A DNA stretch of 64,000 nt, from NCBI GenBank assembly GCA_959347315.1, contig OY365808.1, positions 8,013,979-8,077,978 on the forward strand, written 5' to 3'. The position numbers were made by a program, and so were the translations under genes. Positions 1-13,600 of the stretch are shown one piece after another (within the stretch, counting starts at the first letter, position 1; each line of letters opens with the position of its first letter). The DNA comes from Bimastos eiseni. Lineage: Eukaryota > Annelida > Clitellata > Crassiclitellata > Lumbricidae. Below the pieces are notes generated by a model. The model made no database searches and had not been told where the DNA came from. It was given only the letters and a program-made list of their open reading frames with translations.

Positions 1-356
1 TTGACATTCAAGCATATGATAAAGCATTCGATTAGACCCATATGGGCCCGATATGGGTATACACACTGTCATGGTCAGAAGTTCAGATTAGGTTGAGTTC
101 ATCAATGCTCAAACAGAAGTTTCAGGATTTAGGCCTGCTACTAAAAAGGATATAGTGAATGAATTTTTAGTACATAACACTAAACATGCAAAACTGTGGC
201 AGCCGATCAGAAAAGCCCGAGCTGATACTCGGAGATCGATAAGGAAGTTGCGACGATGTTGTTTACAAAATACCACTAACAACATTTTAATGTTGATAAC
301 AACTGGAAATGAGGATTTCTAAACAGGAAAGAAGAAAGCACAATTGAAACAGAAAC

Positions 357-458
357 CTTTTGTGAATTTTCTTAAGTAATTCCACCATGCCAATGAGAAC
401 CTGTGGCGGTGGAGGCCACACAAGTTTTCGTCCATAGCCGCTCGATCCCTGTGCACTT
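357..458 (-). CDS. MYO1D: Myo1d exon at start of TH1 tail
   Basis: Encodes [20 protein letters not shown] then [14 protein letters not shown], aligning with the human stretch YGKHVKWPSPPKVL. Acceptor tcttgtag; the donor (AAAAG|gtttct) is weak and the exact end is uncertain. Further tail exons are outside the window. Confidence 0.72.
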
Positions 459-3400
459 CTACAAGATAGTTAGTTCATTGACCATATCAATGCAAAATCT
501 CTTTGACCTATGTGATTCCTTTTAAAAGAAGATAGGTGCAGAAGAGAGTAATATATTACATAATCTATATTATAGTCCATTTTAGATAACGCCACGAGGT
601 AGCCATGGGCATGTAGTGTTAACGACGTCAGGCTGTAAACATAATAGGTGCCATAGCAAAGTCATGGCTGCGTCTAGACTGATCTAAATATACCGGATAA
701 TGTAATGTAATCGAGCACCTTTCACGATATCTACAGAGACACACTCTGAGCTGGCATAAAATTAATGACGTTAAAATAGTGAACGAGTGAAATAAATCTG
801 TTAGCAACACTATGCACAGTAAGCTGAAAAGAGTCACCAGTGGCACTGGCGACTTAGTGAGCCCACTCACAAGCGTTGGACCCACCGTCGACAGATGACA
901 TGGATGTAGAAGCGCCAATACTCCAGAATATAAGTTGTTCAATTACGTTTGAACAATTGCTACCTTCTACGCAAAATTCTCCTTTAACAATAATATTTAG
1001 ATGATCCAATGACGATGTCTTTGTTACACTCTAAAGCTATGTCTATCGTAGTTATGTCAGAACTCTTTTATTAATAAGCAATCATACGGCCTTAATTCAC
1101 GGTGATCATAAGAGGGACGATAGTCAATTGAGTTTTCTTAAATACATACTTGCGTATATTCCACAGGTAGCAGCGCAATTTGTACCGTCTCCAGGCCTAC
1201 AAAACGTATAAGTCAACACGCAAAACTTTTGAACACTATAGTCATACTGCATGGATATTTAATTATGCAAGGCTAACGGCGACTGCAGTCAAAAAACAGA
1301 ACTGGTCTAATATAATTTAACAGATGGCCTACTTTCATACGGTCTCCCTCACTAACAAAACATGTAGAATCACAAACATAGTTTTTTTCCAGCAGCAGAC
1401 GGACTAGGCCTATGCTAATCAAGCGTATTCTAGGTTTTACATTTTACCACAAATTCTACATCCCAGAAATAAATTAGGCTATATCCTCATTCTGTCATGG
1501 CGCATTGATCAGAGCTGCATAATTTAGCGCTCCCTCTGTTTCATTCAATGCATGTAGCAATTAAGCGCAATAGAATGAATTGGTGATCAATTCATTCTAT
1601 TCCTGTCTCACTAAAATATGAGCATGCTAAAATATGAGCATGCTAAAATAAGAGTACGCCAAAAAATAAGAAAACGGTAAAATAAGAGTAGGCCCCTACG
1701 CTAAAATACGAGTATGTTTTATATTCATATCCAAAGTAGCTGAGAAGCCGGTTTTGGATATCCTATAGGCATAGGCTATTTGCAGAGTCAAGCAGACCTA
1801 TTGAACACAACAATTAGATTGATCATTTTATTTCGCAATTCTCGCTGTTTTAGTATTAACTCTTACATACGTGTACAAATTGACAATTGTACATTGAAAT
1901 AATATCTTGTGCATGAAAAATGCAGTGTACAAAACCCCTCAGAGATTTCATTAGATTGGATTGAATACAATCCAATTTGGCCATAATGGGCTACATTAGA
2001 TGAGTTAATAGATTAGATTTTGGTGAACTATTGATAAAAACAATCTACCCTCTGAATAATATCACAGATTCCTGGCAGAAATTGTTCCCGCTTTCTTTCA
2101 AGGGCGAACAGTGTCTGTGGATGGCGAATAAAAATCTTTGTCTTTCCATATTCTACATCTTTGGAAAAGTTTTCCTCGTTGATTAGAGTTCGAGTTCCAT
2201 CCTTATCGGAACCGCCTCGAAACTTCGGAAAAGTTGTTTTGGAGATCAGTTTATATCTAAAAAATAAATATTGCAGTTTCAACGGAACACTTATATAGCG
2301 CCACTCGAGATCAGAAGCGCTCACGAGATAACCTCTAGTGTAGACCTACATGCAGTGGTTAAAGTGGTTTGGGTGAGCAGTGGGAACTCCAAAGTTCCAA
2401 GTTGACTCGATAGGAGACAGGACCATCAATGTCTATAGTCTATCCCTAACCAGACCTTATCCAAATTTAAGAATTGTATTCTTCGATGAAACCGCATTCC
2501 ACATATTAAAAATGTAAGAGAGAATACCTTCAAAAATTCAAAAAATAAAAATAGTTTACAATGATTTTTCAACATGTATCATCTTTCTTTCCCTAAAAAT
2601 AAATATGAATCCTGCAGATTTTTTTAAAATAAACAGATATACATGTATACGGCCTAATGTCTATAATGTGTCGAGTTCAGACTCAAAGAGCAAGGGTTCG
2701 GATCTTACATACAGTTAGGCCTATATTGAGCTAGTCAAATAGCCAACTGTAGCTACATGGGCCTAATAAAAGAGAAAATATTAAACAAATTCTATTCAGT
2801 CTATGATGTTGTCTACACATGAAAAACTCAATAGACAGCTGTAACCTGAGTGTTGTGCAAAATTAATATATTCATTTTACTGAACCTCTTTCACACTCGC
2901 CGTGCTTAGCCTACTGGTTAAGGTGTTTATTCGATTCAGCAACTCTTGGAAATGATCAGAAACCCTGACACCTCTACATCTTAATAATCTCGATAATCTT
3001 GCTCCACAGCAGTATATTGACGTAGGAACTTGCCACGTAAATGGTAAAGTTATCGCTCACTCCCTCAAGGTCGAAATCATTTGGCCAAGCATTGGGATCA
3101 AGAGATCTGACACTAGAACTACACAGATCCTTCTCCGAATCTGCCAAGAGTTTCTTTATCATGCCGTCTATCAATGCTTGGTAATACTGGCCTCGTTAAA
3201 TTTCCCTCTCTTTCCCACTGCAAGTAGCAAACGATACACCTTTGAAAGCTCTTGCATCGGCAGCGAGACCAGCTTCAGCATAGTACTATCCACTCAGTCA
3301 TTTCTAGCTGTATAATGACTTCGATTCGTAATGTCAGGACTCAGGAGTAGATGATCAACAGGAAGAGTGATATAAACTATCTGCAATGTTAGGACAAATC

Positions 3401-6400
3401 GGCCAACTCTTCCAGGGCATCATACACGAGTCTAAAATTCTTTGCGAAAACAGGGTTATCCAGTTTCATGACCGTTCCCAACAATTTCTGCTGCTCTAAA
3501 TCAGCTCTCCTACTACTCGCTGATCAATTGCTGAAATAATTGTGCAAACACACTGTAGGATTTCCAAACATCTCTAACCAAAACCAAGAGCTTACCTTTG
3601 TACCTCACATTCACCATCTCCTGTGTCACTGTGTGATTCATGCTAAAAGTTGCACTGTTACTCGCTCGATAACTCCAGACGCCACCGCTACACTTGTCCA
3701 CTCCTTCATCAAATTACTGCTGCTCATTCTATGTAGGTCTCTAAACTGGGCGGTTGCGGTGCCTGGACCGGGTCCTGCGTTCTGCTGCACGTCTTGTCGG
3801 TCGCATTCCGAAATGTGGCCACGTCTCCGGTTAGATGCTGAATGCGATCCCCTAGCCACTCCTCCAGCAGCGATTCTCGTACTCCATCATTGCTCTGGTC
3901 TGGTAGTCCTTGCCAGTGATGTATGGTCTCGAGACAGTGTCTCGGTCTACAGACGTCTCGAGACAGTTTTTTAGTGTCTCGATCTCGGTCTCGGACGCCT
4001 GCTGTCTCGGTCTCGGTCTCGAGGTTAGTGTCTCAAATTTTTAGAAACTGTCTTGAAGTGAAAGTCTTGTTATGTCTGGGACAAGCAGTCTCGATGAGTT
4101 TCACGTCAACTGTCTTAAAATCTTGCGCTAGAAACTGAAACCGCAATCTACGAGAAACGGTAATTCTGGTTAGAGCCCGAGTCACATGATACTGAAATCT
4201 ATTCAATTATCTTAAAGTGGAAAAATGTCTGAGAGAGAACCTGAAATTGTGAAGTTTCCATTTACGCAATTTAAAGTTAATAACAAGCAATAGCTATGCC
4301 GTGCCGTTGGTTATTGATGCAAAACCACCATAACCGAAACGATCGGAACAACTTCGAGTTTATCAGGGTGAGTATAAGGATATGCGCAACTTTTTAATTT
4401 CGTTTGGTATTAGGTATCGAATTTGCTTGTTTATAATCGTCTATAAGATTTTAGACGTGTCTACAAAGGCTTTCTTTATGTTATTCAGAAGATATGCCAA
4501 CGAAAAGATATCGAAAAAGATAAAACGCGGCAATATAAAAACTGTTCTCAGGAATTGATATTACATACATTAAAAGTTTCAAATTGAAATCGCACAGGGA
4601 CATTATTCTCAAAACTGGTACTTTAGTATTTCACAGCATTTTATATAAGATCACTTGTCTTTTACTGTCTCGTACTGTCTCGTACTGTCTTGAGCCAAGT
4701 GTCTCGGTCTCGCTCTTGGTACCTCACTGTCTCGGTCTCGGCACCTCACTGTCTCGTCTTGGTCTTGAAGTTTGAAGTCTTGCATACATCACTGGTCCTT
4801 GCCTCCTTGCCAAGTCTCGTCTACGCCGATCTTCGCAAACTCTGACACACATCTTTTAGTGCATCGGGTTCGGCTAATAATACCGCCCTGCAATTTCAAT
4901 CAATGATTTCAGATATAATTATGTCGTTAGAGTTTAGACTTAATTTGACTTGCCACTGATCTGCATTCCGAAGGACAGTAAACGACGTTAACCACATTAG
5001 CTACATTAACGACGCAATTAAATCAAAGCTTGAAGTAGACACTGCTTCGACGTATGATCGTTGACGATACAATGTACTTTAACTTTGGCTTTGCAAAATA
5101 CGTAGATATGTCACACAGTACAACTTACAAATAATCACTAATGTGTTAAATTACAGGATCATCTGCGTAACATAATTCTACAATTAAATAGGCAACAAAC
5201 AATGAATCCAGGAAACTGCAGAACAGGATCTATATAGACCCCATTGTTCTAGCTACACAATAATTGTAGGCCTATACGCTGTTACTCATAATTGTTTAAT
5301 GTTTAATTCTGCACTTCATTTGTCACTTTTGAAGCTTCCCACGAGCTCAGATATACATAATCGAACAAGCAAGTATTGAGATAAGCGACAGGGAATGCTT
5401 AGTTCAAATGTATTGGACAGACGGGAACGCGCCTCTCAATCAGTAGGTGGCGTAGCACGTGTTTATAGCCTAGAGGATATCCAAAACCGGCTTCTCAGCT
5501 ACTTCGGATATGAATATAAAACATACTCGTATTTTAGCGTAGGGCCTACTCTTATTTTAGCGTACTCTTATTTTTTTTAGCGTACTCTTATTTTAGCATG
5601 CTCATATTTTAGCATGCTTATATATTAGCATGCTCATATTTTAGCATGCTCATATTTTAGCATGCTCATATTTTAGCATGCTCATATTTTAGCATGCTCA
5701 TATTTTAGCATGCTCATATTTTAGCATCCTCATATTTTAGCATGCTCATATTTTAGCATGCTCATATTTTAGCATGCTCATATTTTAGCATCCTCGTATT
5801 TTAGCATCCTCATATTTTAGCATCTTCATATTTTAGCATCCTCATATTTTAGCATCCTCATATTTTAGCATCCTCATATTTTAGCATCCTCATATTTTAG
5901 CATCCTCATATTTTAGTGAGACAGGAATAGAATGAATTGATCACCAATTCATTCTATTGCGCTTAACACTACAAAAAAATAATAATTGGAAATATTGTGG
6001 TGGCCTATTTATGACTTTTTAACGTATTCGTTTGTTGAATAAACGAAACTTCATTCTTTTCTGTGCGATGTGAAATTAATCTTAATTAAATCTAAAATTG
6101 TACACTCTTTTGAGAGGTGTCGCGCACACGAATCGCTAGGTGGCATCGTACATGTGTTTATTGAATTTACAATAATAATCATGATTGCTATTATTACTTT
6201 AGCTTATTTACCATTTAACACTGCTATTTAGTGAGTAAATAAAACTACTTTCCTTTAAAGGAGGAGTTTTTAGGGCGTGGTCTAATGAATACCTGCCGCC
6301 TGCTAGCTACCAATCAGATCTCTCCAAAGCATCTCATCCACCTGGGGTACATACAATCTTAACCAAATGGGCCGCTGTGGTCAGTCTATCTGAATAGGCT

Positions 6401-6876
6401 CAAATGGGCCAAGTAGACAGCTGAGGGAAATGCACTGGAAATAACAATTGAAACAATGATGTGCTTCATAGTCCTTATAATTATGTGCATCTACACACCT
6501 GTACTTGATATGCCACTCATATGCCTTCGTGCCTGTATTCGTGTGTGTGCGTGTGTGTGTGCGTGCCCAGCTTTAGCCAGTACGGCCATCTTTCAAGCTG
6601 CTCGTGGACAGCCTCCCGTCAAACATGTGAAAAGTGCAACCAAACCAACCCATGCGGGAAGTTTGCTGTAGTGTTGTAAATCACGACTTCAAGGGATGAA
6701 GCCATGAGCCAAATCTTGGCGGTTGCCTGTGGTCACTGTTGTTTGCGTTTGTTTTTACGTGATGATGACCGATGCGAGTGTAATTGAGAAATAGACTGAA
6801 AAGAATACTGGATGCTATCAAATGCTGCATGTATATATAAGTGTGCGTATATATATATGCAAATATGTATTATATA

Positions 6877-6908
<32 letters not shown>

Positions 6909-7552
6909 CATACAGAGAGTGAGAGATCTGCTTATTGTTCCCAAGTATTATAATTGATCATATTATATGCTGGCTGATATATTCTTCCTATGTTTGACAT
7001 GTGACCTAAATTATGCAGCGCTATTCAGACAGCACGACTCTCAATGGCCCACTATATTAACACCATTGACTGTAGCCCCACTCTGGACCATTATATTTAT
7101 ATATATATATACATATATATATATGGCGTTTGGCTGGGGTCAGTGTTGTTATATTGTTTCTCTGATCTGGGGAACCTGAACTATTATACACACGTGACAA
7201 CCTATATCCAATCAGATATCAAAAGCAAATGTACCTTGAAATACGTTTCATATGAGTCTTCATTCTTATTGCATCAGAAGCTGATCATTCAAGAGCTCTC
7301 AATTTTCAGCTGTTTTATTCAGTACAGATATATGTTTCTTATCATGACCACGCTGAATGCCTACATTGTATTCAAATTGATGCCCTTGTAATATATATAT
7401 ATATATATATACAATTAACACACTTTTCACAGGTAGTCCTTCAGCCTAGAGATATAAATATAAACAGCGTGTGTGTGCGTGTGTGTGCGTGTGTGTGCGG
7501 ACCAGCTCACTGAGAAAGCTCACAAACGCGTCCTATTGCGATTTGGCTCATG

Positions 7553-7612
<60 letters not shown>

Positions 7613-10600
7613 CATATTATAAGTAGATGTATGTACAAAGACAGACAGGCAGAGAACGGACCAGAGGCATGCAGACATTTCAATTGAAAGGAATTGAACG
7701 GCGGTGAACTTGAATATGGCACTTCTTGACTGTAGCCCCACTCAAGGAGTTCAGGTTTGATTGACAAGCAGTTTTCCAAGCGTATTCCCGTCGACAGCTG
7801 ACAGACGGCATGGATGCTCAGAGTCTCAGCTATCATTTGTCGCAGGTGGGTGGGGTACAGAGCAGTTTGTCGCACAACTGCCCGCCCATAATTGATTGCC
7901 AAAAATAAGGCGCAGCCGACAGTAGATTAATGTAATTATACTCTTAGACACCTTTATTTAAAGAGGTATTGATAGGATACCATATAACTAGTGGAACGCG
8001 CATATGATAAAGTTAGGAGTGGACGGGTTGATAGTACACATTCTGAGGATAGGCCTTATGGTCCAGAAAATGCACAATTGCATTTGAGGAGGAATGTGTA
8101 ACGGTTCCCCGGCTCTCAACTTTTGCAAAACTTCCGTTTTGACGTTTCAATTTCTTGTGTTAAGAAAGCTTCACATTTTCTGTTCAAAAATAATCATTGA
8201 TGGACAAAGATAGCGATGCTGAAATTAATACTAGAAGAACTTTATTCTGTGGAGGTATTGCATGGGTTACAATACAATGCCTGTTTTGTCCTTTCGCAAG
8301 ACGACTTTCTTTTATCTGGAAGCGATTGGTGTGCGCTGAGAGATGCTCTATATAAATAATTTAAAATAAATTATGCGCTATTTAAATACAATACAATGCA
8401 ATATGTGATGGCTACCGTATCTGACTTCAAGGAGAGTAGGCCAACACCGTATCTGACTTCAAGGAGAGTAGGCCAACACTTCTGCCAATGCCCCTCAACT
8501 ACCACTCTCTTTCACCATTTATAATCCTCTGCCTCTTCCTCGTTCCATCCTCTTTTTTTCTGTTCTCATGGATCCTCTCCTTCCGCTGTCTATTACTAAT
8601 TTACTATCCATTGTATTCTCATTTAATTCCCATGCTAATCCCCTCATCTTTCCCTTCTCCCCTTCACTGCCCTCACAATTTTTCTCCCTCTCCCTCTCAT
8701 TTCATTCCTCACCTGCCCATCATCTCCGATTTCAACCATTCGTTTCATGCTCCTCGCTTATTGCTGCCATTCTCATTAGCCTTTCCCTCCGTTCTAATCC
8801 TCGCCCACCTTTCATTCTCCACCACTCCTCATCATCCTCTGCCCTCCCCATTATTATAGTGATCCGTTAACATACCCGGTTTAGGGCCTTATACATGTCG
8901 TTAGTGTAAAGCTGCTTACAAGCGGACAGCAAACACACTGTAATAAGTAATTCTAAATAAGACTCATAAGAGTCATGAATTAGTTGTCGTTGCCGAACGT
9001 ACGTTCCAAAGAAGAGTTTTATTGGAACAAATGCGTTCCAAGGGTTCCCTTGCATTGTGAGCAGTGGTAACGCAGGCGCAGGATTTCGAGAGCAGTGGAA
9101 CGCCGTTCCCACGCGTTCCCACCCACTTTAAACCCTGCCTACAAGTTTCAATTTGAGGCAATTTTCATTCAATATCGCCATTTGTAGTTGATTCTGGTAT
9201 AAAAGTGAACTCCATATAGCGAAATATTTTGTACGAAAGTGGGTTCTATTTATCATCAAAGCCATTCCGCTACCACCGCCGCGCCGCCGATACCACCGTT
9301 TCATTAACATCACTAGCTACTAGTCTACTGCCCTACTACCATCACCGCTACCACTTTCATCATTTTATCCGATAAAGGCCTAATTAAGTTAATTGGGTTT
9401 CATGAATAACAACATTGTCTGCAATTGCAAGGTTAGTTATCACGTTCTATAATTGCATAACGATTACGAGTCACTGTCAGATTAATTGGCAAAGAGTGCA
9501 GGGCAACCACTAAAGTGTGCTCATTAGCCAATTCCAATCAGTTTTCTGCTATATATATTGAGCAATCATTAGGCCTACATATTGCCTCTTGCTTTGTTTC
9601 TTATATATATATATAAATATAATATATATATATATATACCAGTAGGCTAAACTCAGTATCATCGATGAGCCTCCTACTCACCTGTTCATGAATCTCTTGT
9701 AGGGCATTCGATAGGCAAACCCTGCCCTGCGCACTCGTACATTCTCGAGCAGACCGAGGTACATGACCTGATGCTTACATCGCTCGTAGTCGAACTGACT
9801 CGGAGATTTCGCCTCGTTTGGTTTGATGCATCGAACGTAGAAAGGTTCCTGTTACAAGTCAAGTTCTAACACGATGAAAACCAGAGTCTTATAAAACACA
9901 ATCAAGCAATAATATTAGCTATAGCAGCTATAGCCTATCGTGACTTAACAAATGAAGACAATTCTCTATAGTTTAGCTTAATTACATGGTTCACCAAGAT
10001 TTATTCCGAAAAATTATGACTCTGCGGAGAATCATAATAATTGTATGAAATCTATTCATGCTAGAGAATAACTGCTATAGACGAATTCATACGGCATCAA
10101 TTACTGGCAGCATCAACTAAACCGTCTGTAGACAAATTTTTTTGAGTTGGGACGGATTGTAAAGGCGACCTTAAATTTCATGGTACCCATTCCAACGGGC
10201 TGCGGTGGTGCATGGTCCAACTATATAAATTCACTAAAATTAGTAGCGTCTTCGTCACACAGTCGCTATATTATAGGTCTACAGTTACAGGGTGGGTGGG
10301 AACGCGTGGGAATGGCAGTTCCTGTTGAACACTGGACTAATATAAAAACACGAAATTTAATTTTAAAAATTCTGTTAGGCCCTACATATAGTTTTGAAAC
10401 AAAACTCTCCAATCTGATTATTTATGGCCTCTGATTTAAATGAGATTTATGTAGGTAAAAGAGTGATGATTATGTTTACCTTTGAGGCGAGGTTGTTAAC
10501 GAGAGCAATGATGGAGTTCTTGAAATTTGTTCCCGCTGTAGGTGGACGCTTCGTGACACTGTCCACGCTCTGCGCTCCCTCAGGCCACATTTTCTTAATG

Positions 10601-13600
10601 GCATCATTTGAGCTATGAAAGTATAATTCATTAACAAGGCGATTATGCAGATTCAATACTACTTCCGTTGGTCTAACGACTATTATACGGTCAGCTGACG
10701 GGTTATTACGTGATTTATAGAGCCGTAAGTGATAAACAAAACCTCCGAAGATCTCCTAAATTTAATTTATGCAACCTGAAGCATGAAGATGCAGTAGCCA
10801 TAGGCTAGTAAGCGTGCAAAACACTCTTGATTGGTAAATTGTTGATTACAAATTAATTCATATGTCTCTTTGAACGTTGAAGAAGAATTAGTGCAAATAA
10901 AGCGCACAAGTAGGGCACGAATTTCTTATGTAGATTCACCTTGTAGTAGGTTGTGGTTGGAAGGACAATTTCTAAATATGCATTGAGGTAGACCCTATAT
11001 TTTAAGGTCACACATTGTGTCTACTGCATAACGCATCACGAAAACATGGGTTAACGATCATTAAATGAACGATAAGGCACAGGACTACCTATTGTACAAA
11101 AGTCTTTTGAAGTCTTGGAACAAGGAGTCCCTGTTTTTGTCAATGAATCCAACCACGGAATAAGTAACACTTCCAGCATAGTGTACAATCAGAAAGTCAC
11201 GGCCGGATTCCAGCGACTTATCGCTCGGATTCACCTGCATCACAAAAAAGCAACACAACTATGGCACCTACATGTATTGGTAAGTCTAATGTCGTTAGCA
11301 CTTCGTACCCATGGCTATCTCGTGGCGTTATCTAAACGAGACTACTATCCTGTATTCTCTGCTCCTTTTCTTCTTTCAATGGGCATCACACAAGTCCAAG
11401 AGTTAGAGTCAGAAATGTTTCAATGATTCCATTACATACCTTAACACGTACTTTATTCCTGATAATGTTAAGGCTTCATATCCTAATCACATTCACATAA
11501 GCACCAGTGTTGTATGGTCTCGAGACAATGTCTCGGTCTCGAGACAATGTCTCGGTCTCGAGACGTGTCGAGACAGTCCTTTAGTGTCTCGATCTCGGTC
11601 TCGGTCTCGGAAGCCTGCTGTCTCGGTCTCGGTCTCAATTTCTAGAAACTGTTTTGAAGTGAAAGTCTTGTTCTGTCTCGAACAAGTGGTCTCGATAAGT
11701 TTCGCGTTAGCTGTCTTAAAATTTTGTGCTAGAAACTGAAACCGGAATATACGAGAAACGGTAAATCTGGTTAACGCGCGAGTCACATGATACTGAAATC
11801 AGTTAAATTGTCTTAAAGTGGAAAAATGTCTGAGAGAGAACCTGAAATTGTGAAGTTTGCGTTTACGTAATTTGAAGTTAGGCCTATTGACAAACAATAG
11901 CGATTGGCTATTTGTTTTGTCATTGATGTAAAACTACCATAACCGAAACGATCGGAACAACTTCGAGTTTCTCAGGGTGAGCAAGGATATGCGCAAATTT
12001 ATAATTTCGTTTCGTATTTGGTATTAAATTTGCTTGTTTAAAATCGTCCAGAAGATTTCAGACGCACTTTCTTTGTACTATTCAGAAGATAGGCCGAAGA
12101 AGAAATATGGAAAAAGATAAAACTCGGCAACATAAAAACTGTTCTTGGGAATTGGTACACTATACATTATAATTAAGTTTCAAATTGAAATTACAAATGA
12201 ACCTTATTCCCGAAAACTGGTACATTAGTATTTTACAGCCTTTTATATAAAATCACTTGTCTTTTACTGTCTCGAACTGTCTTGAACCTAGTGTCTCGGT
12301 CTCGGTACCTCACTGTCTCGGTGTCGGTCTCGGCATCTCACTGTCTCGGTCTCGTCTTGGTCTTGAAGGTTGAGGTCTTGCATGCAACACTGACAAGCAC
12401 ACACTATACACATATACACTAAAAACTCACTAGTAAATCAGTTAATTGGTCATACAAACAGAACGTCCCTATCAGACCGTTTCGCTTTCCTAAATAAATA
12501 ATATCGTTAGATAAACAATATAGTCACAATTTATGATTGTGCTTAAATAAATGGTCTACAAGAAATAGACATGTGCACATTTTCTAAAATTATTTATGTT
12601 AAATGTTAAATGACGGTCGTTGAGCATAAAACATGGGTGGTCAATTTGCTATATTTATGATATATTAATCAAATTCCATGTACGAAAAAGTTAATTCAGC
12701 TGTTTCGCAGATGAGTTGCTGCTTGAAAGTTACCTTACGACTTGAAAAGTGTTTGTGCCCCTTTAATTTGTCGCTCATGGCTTCAAGAAACATCTGGTCA
12801 GTGACTTTACCAACTGTCATGCAAGCCTCATCAAGAATGGCAAGGACCCCTTGATGTTGCACCTCAACAAGATCGCAGATTATTTTGTTATTGAAGTAAT
12901 CAATCTGAAACCATAAATCATGAAACATTCAAGAATAAGTCACATATCTAACCAAAAGCCTCAGAAGATAAACTGAAAGTAGAAAAGGTAACACGAGAGA
13001 ATTTAAGACTACATAACAACCTCTCAGTGCATTCATTACAAAGCTGTATCTCTTATAATCTACAACGCCTTAATTATGTATACCTCGCAAACTTCTTACA
13101 TATATTCGTCAGCTAGCTATTCACTGTCCAAACGCCAAGTTCTCGTCTGCTCTTTTTTTTCTCTTTTCCGCTTGCCCATGCCTCAGCAAGAAATGTTATG
13201 TCGTGATTCGAATTGCAAGCAAAATATAGCGGCCATATATGGCCTTCGACGCTGCTGATTTTTCAATGAGAGTTTGATCGGGTGACATCCTACACCACAG
13301 CTCATCATTTAAGGCCCCCGTGCAAGGACCGTGCTAACACGAGATTTAAATCTCTGAAATAAACCTGTAGGCTAATCGGGAAGAGAATCGCGTTCCGCAT
13401 GCTCTCTTTCGCAGAGCTTCGTGAGACGCGGTCGTCTTACTAATGTAGCTAACTGTTAGGCCATTTTGAATATTCTCCAATGATGATTTCAGACTTAGTC
13501 ATAGCAGTAACTTACACGTGTCCACGTGATCTCCTCTCGAGTGTATTCCTCTTGTTCTTGCTTTAGAACCAACTCGATGAACAATTGCTGCAGTTTCTCA

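Larger units (their letters stand above)
2257..9681. other. MYO1D: Myo1d intron 15, 7.4 kb, repeat-filled
   Basis: Holds the dead hAT-type transposase, hAT-like copy A, the expanded satellite repeat, several AT microsatellites and a pyrimidine tract. A block near 9000-9139 (GTTCCCACGCGTTCCCACCC, ACTTTAAACCCTG) looks like a hAT terminus in reverse; a related piece is at 10290. No exon recognised. Confidence 0.75.

Noticed and set aside
5586..5925. Regular 16-bp repeats resembling a CRISPR array
   Set aside because: Units are contiguous with no unique spacers and the genome is eukaryotic; it is a satellite.
8488..8870. Two overlapping frames of 123 and 100 codons
   Set aside because: Pure consequence of C/T-rich composition; only Pro/Ser/Leu/Phe/His.
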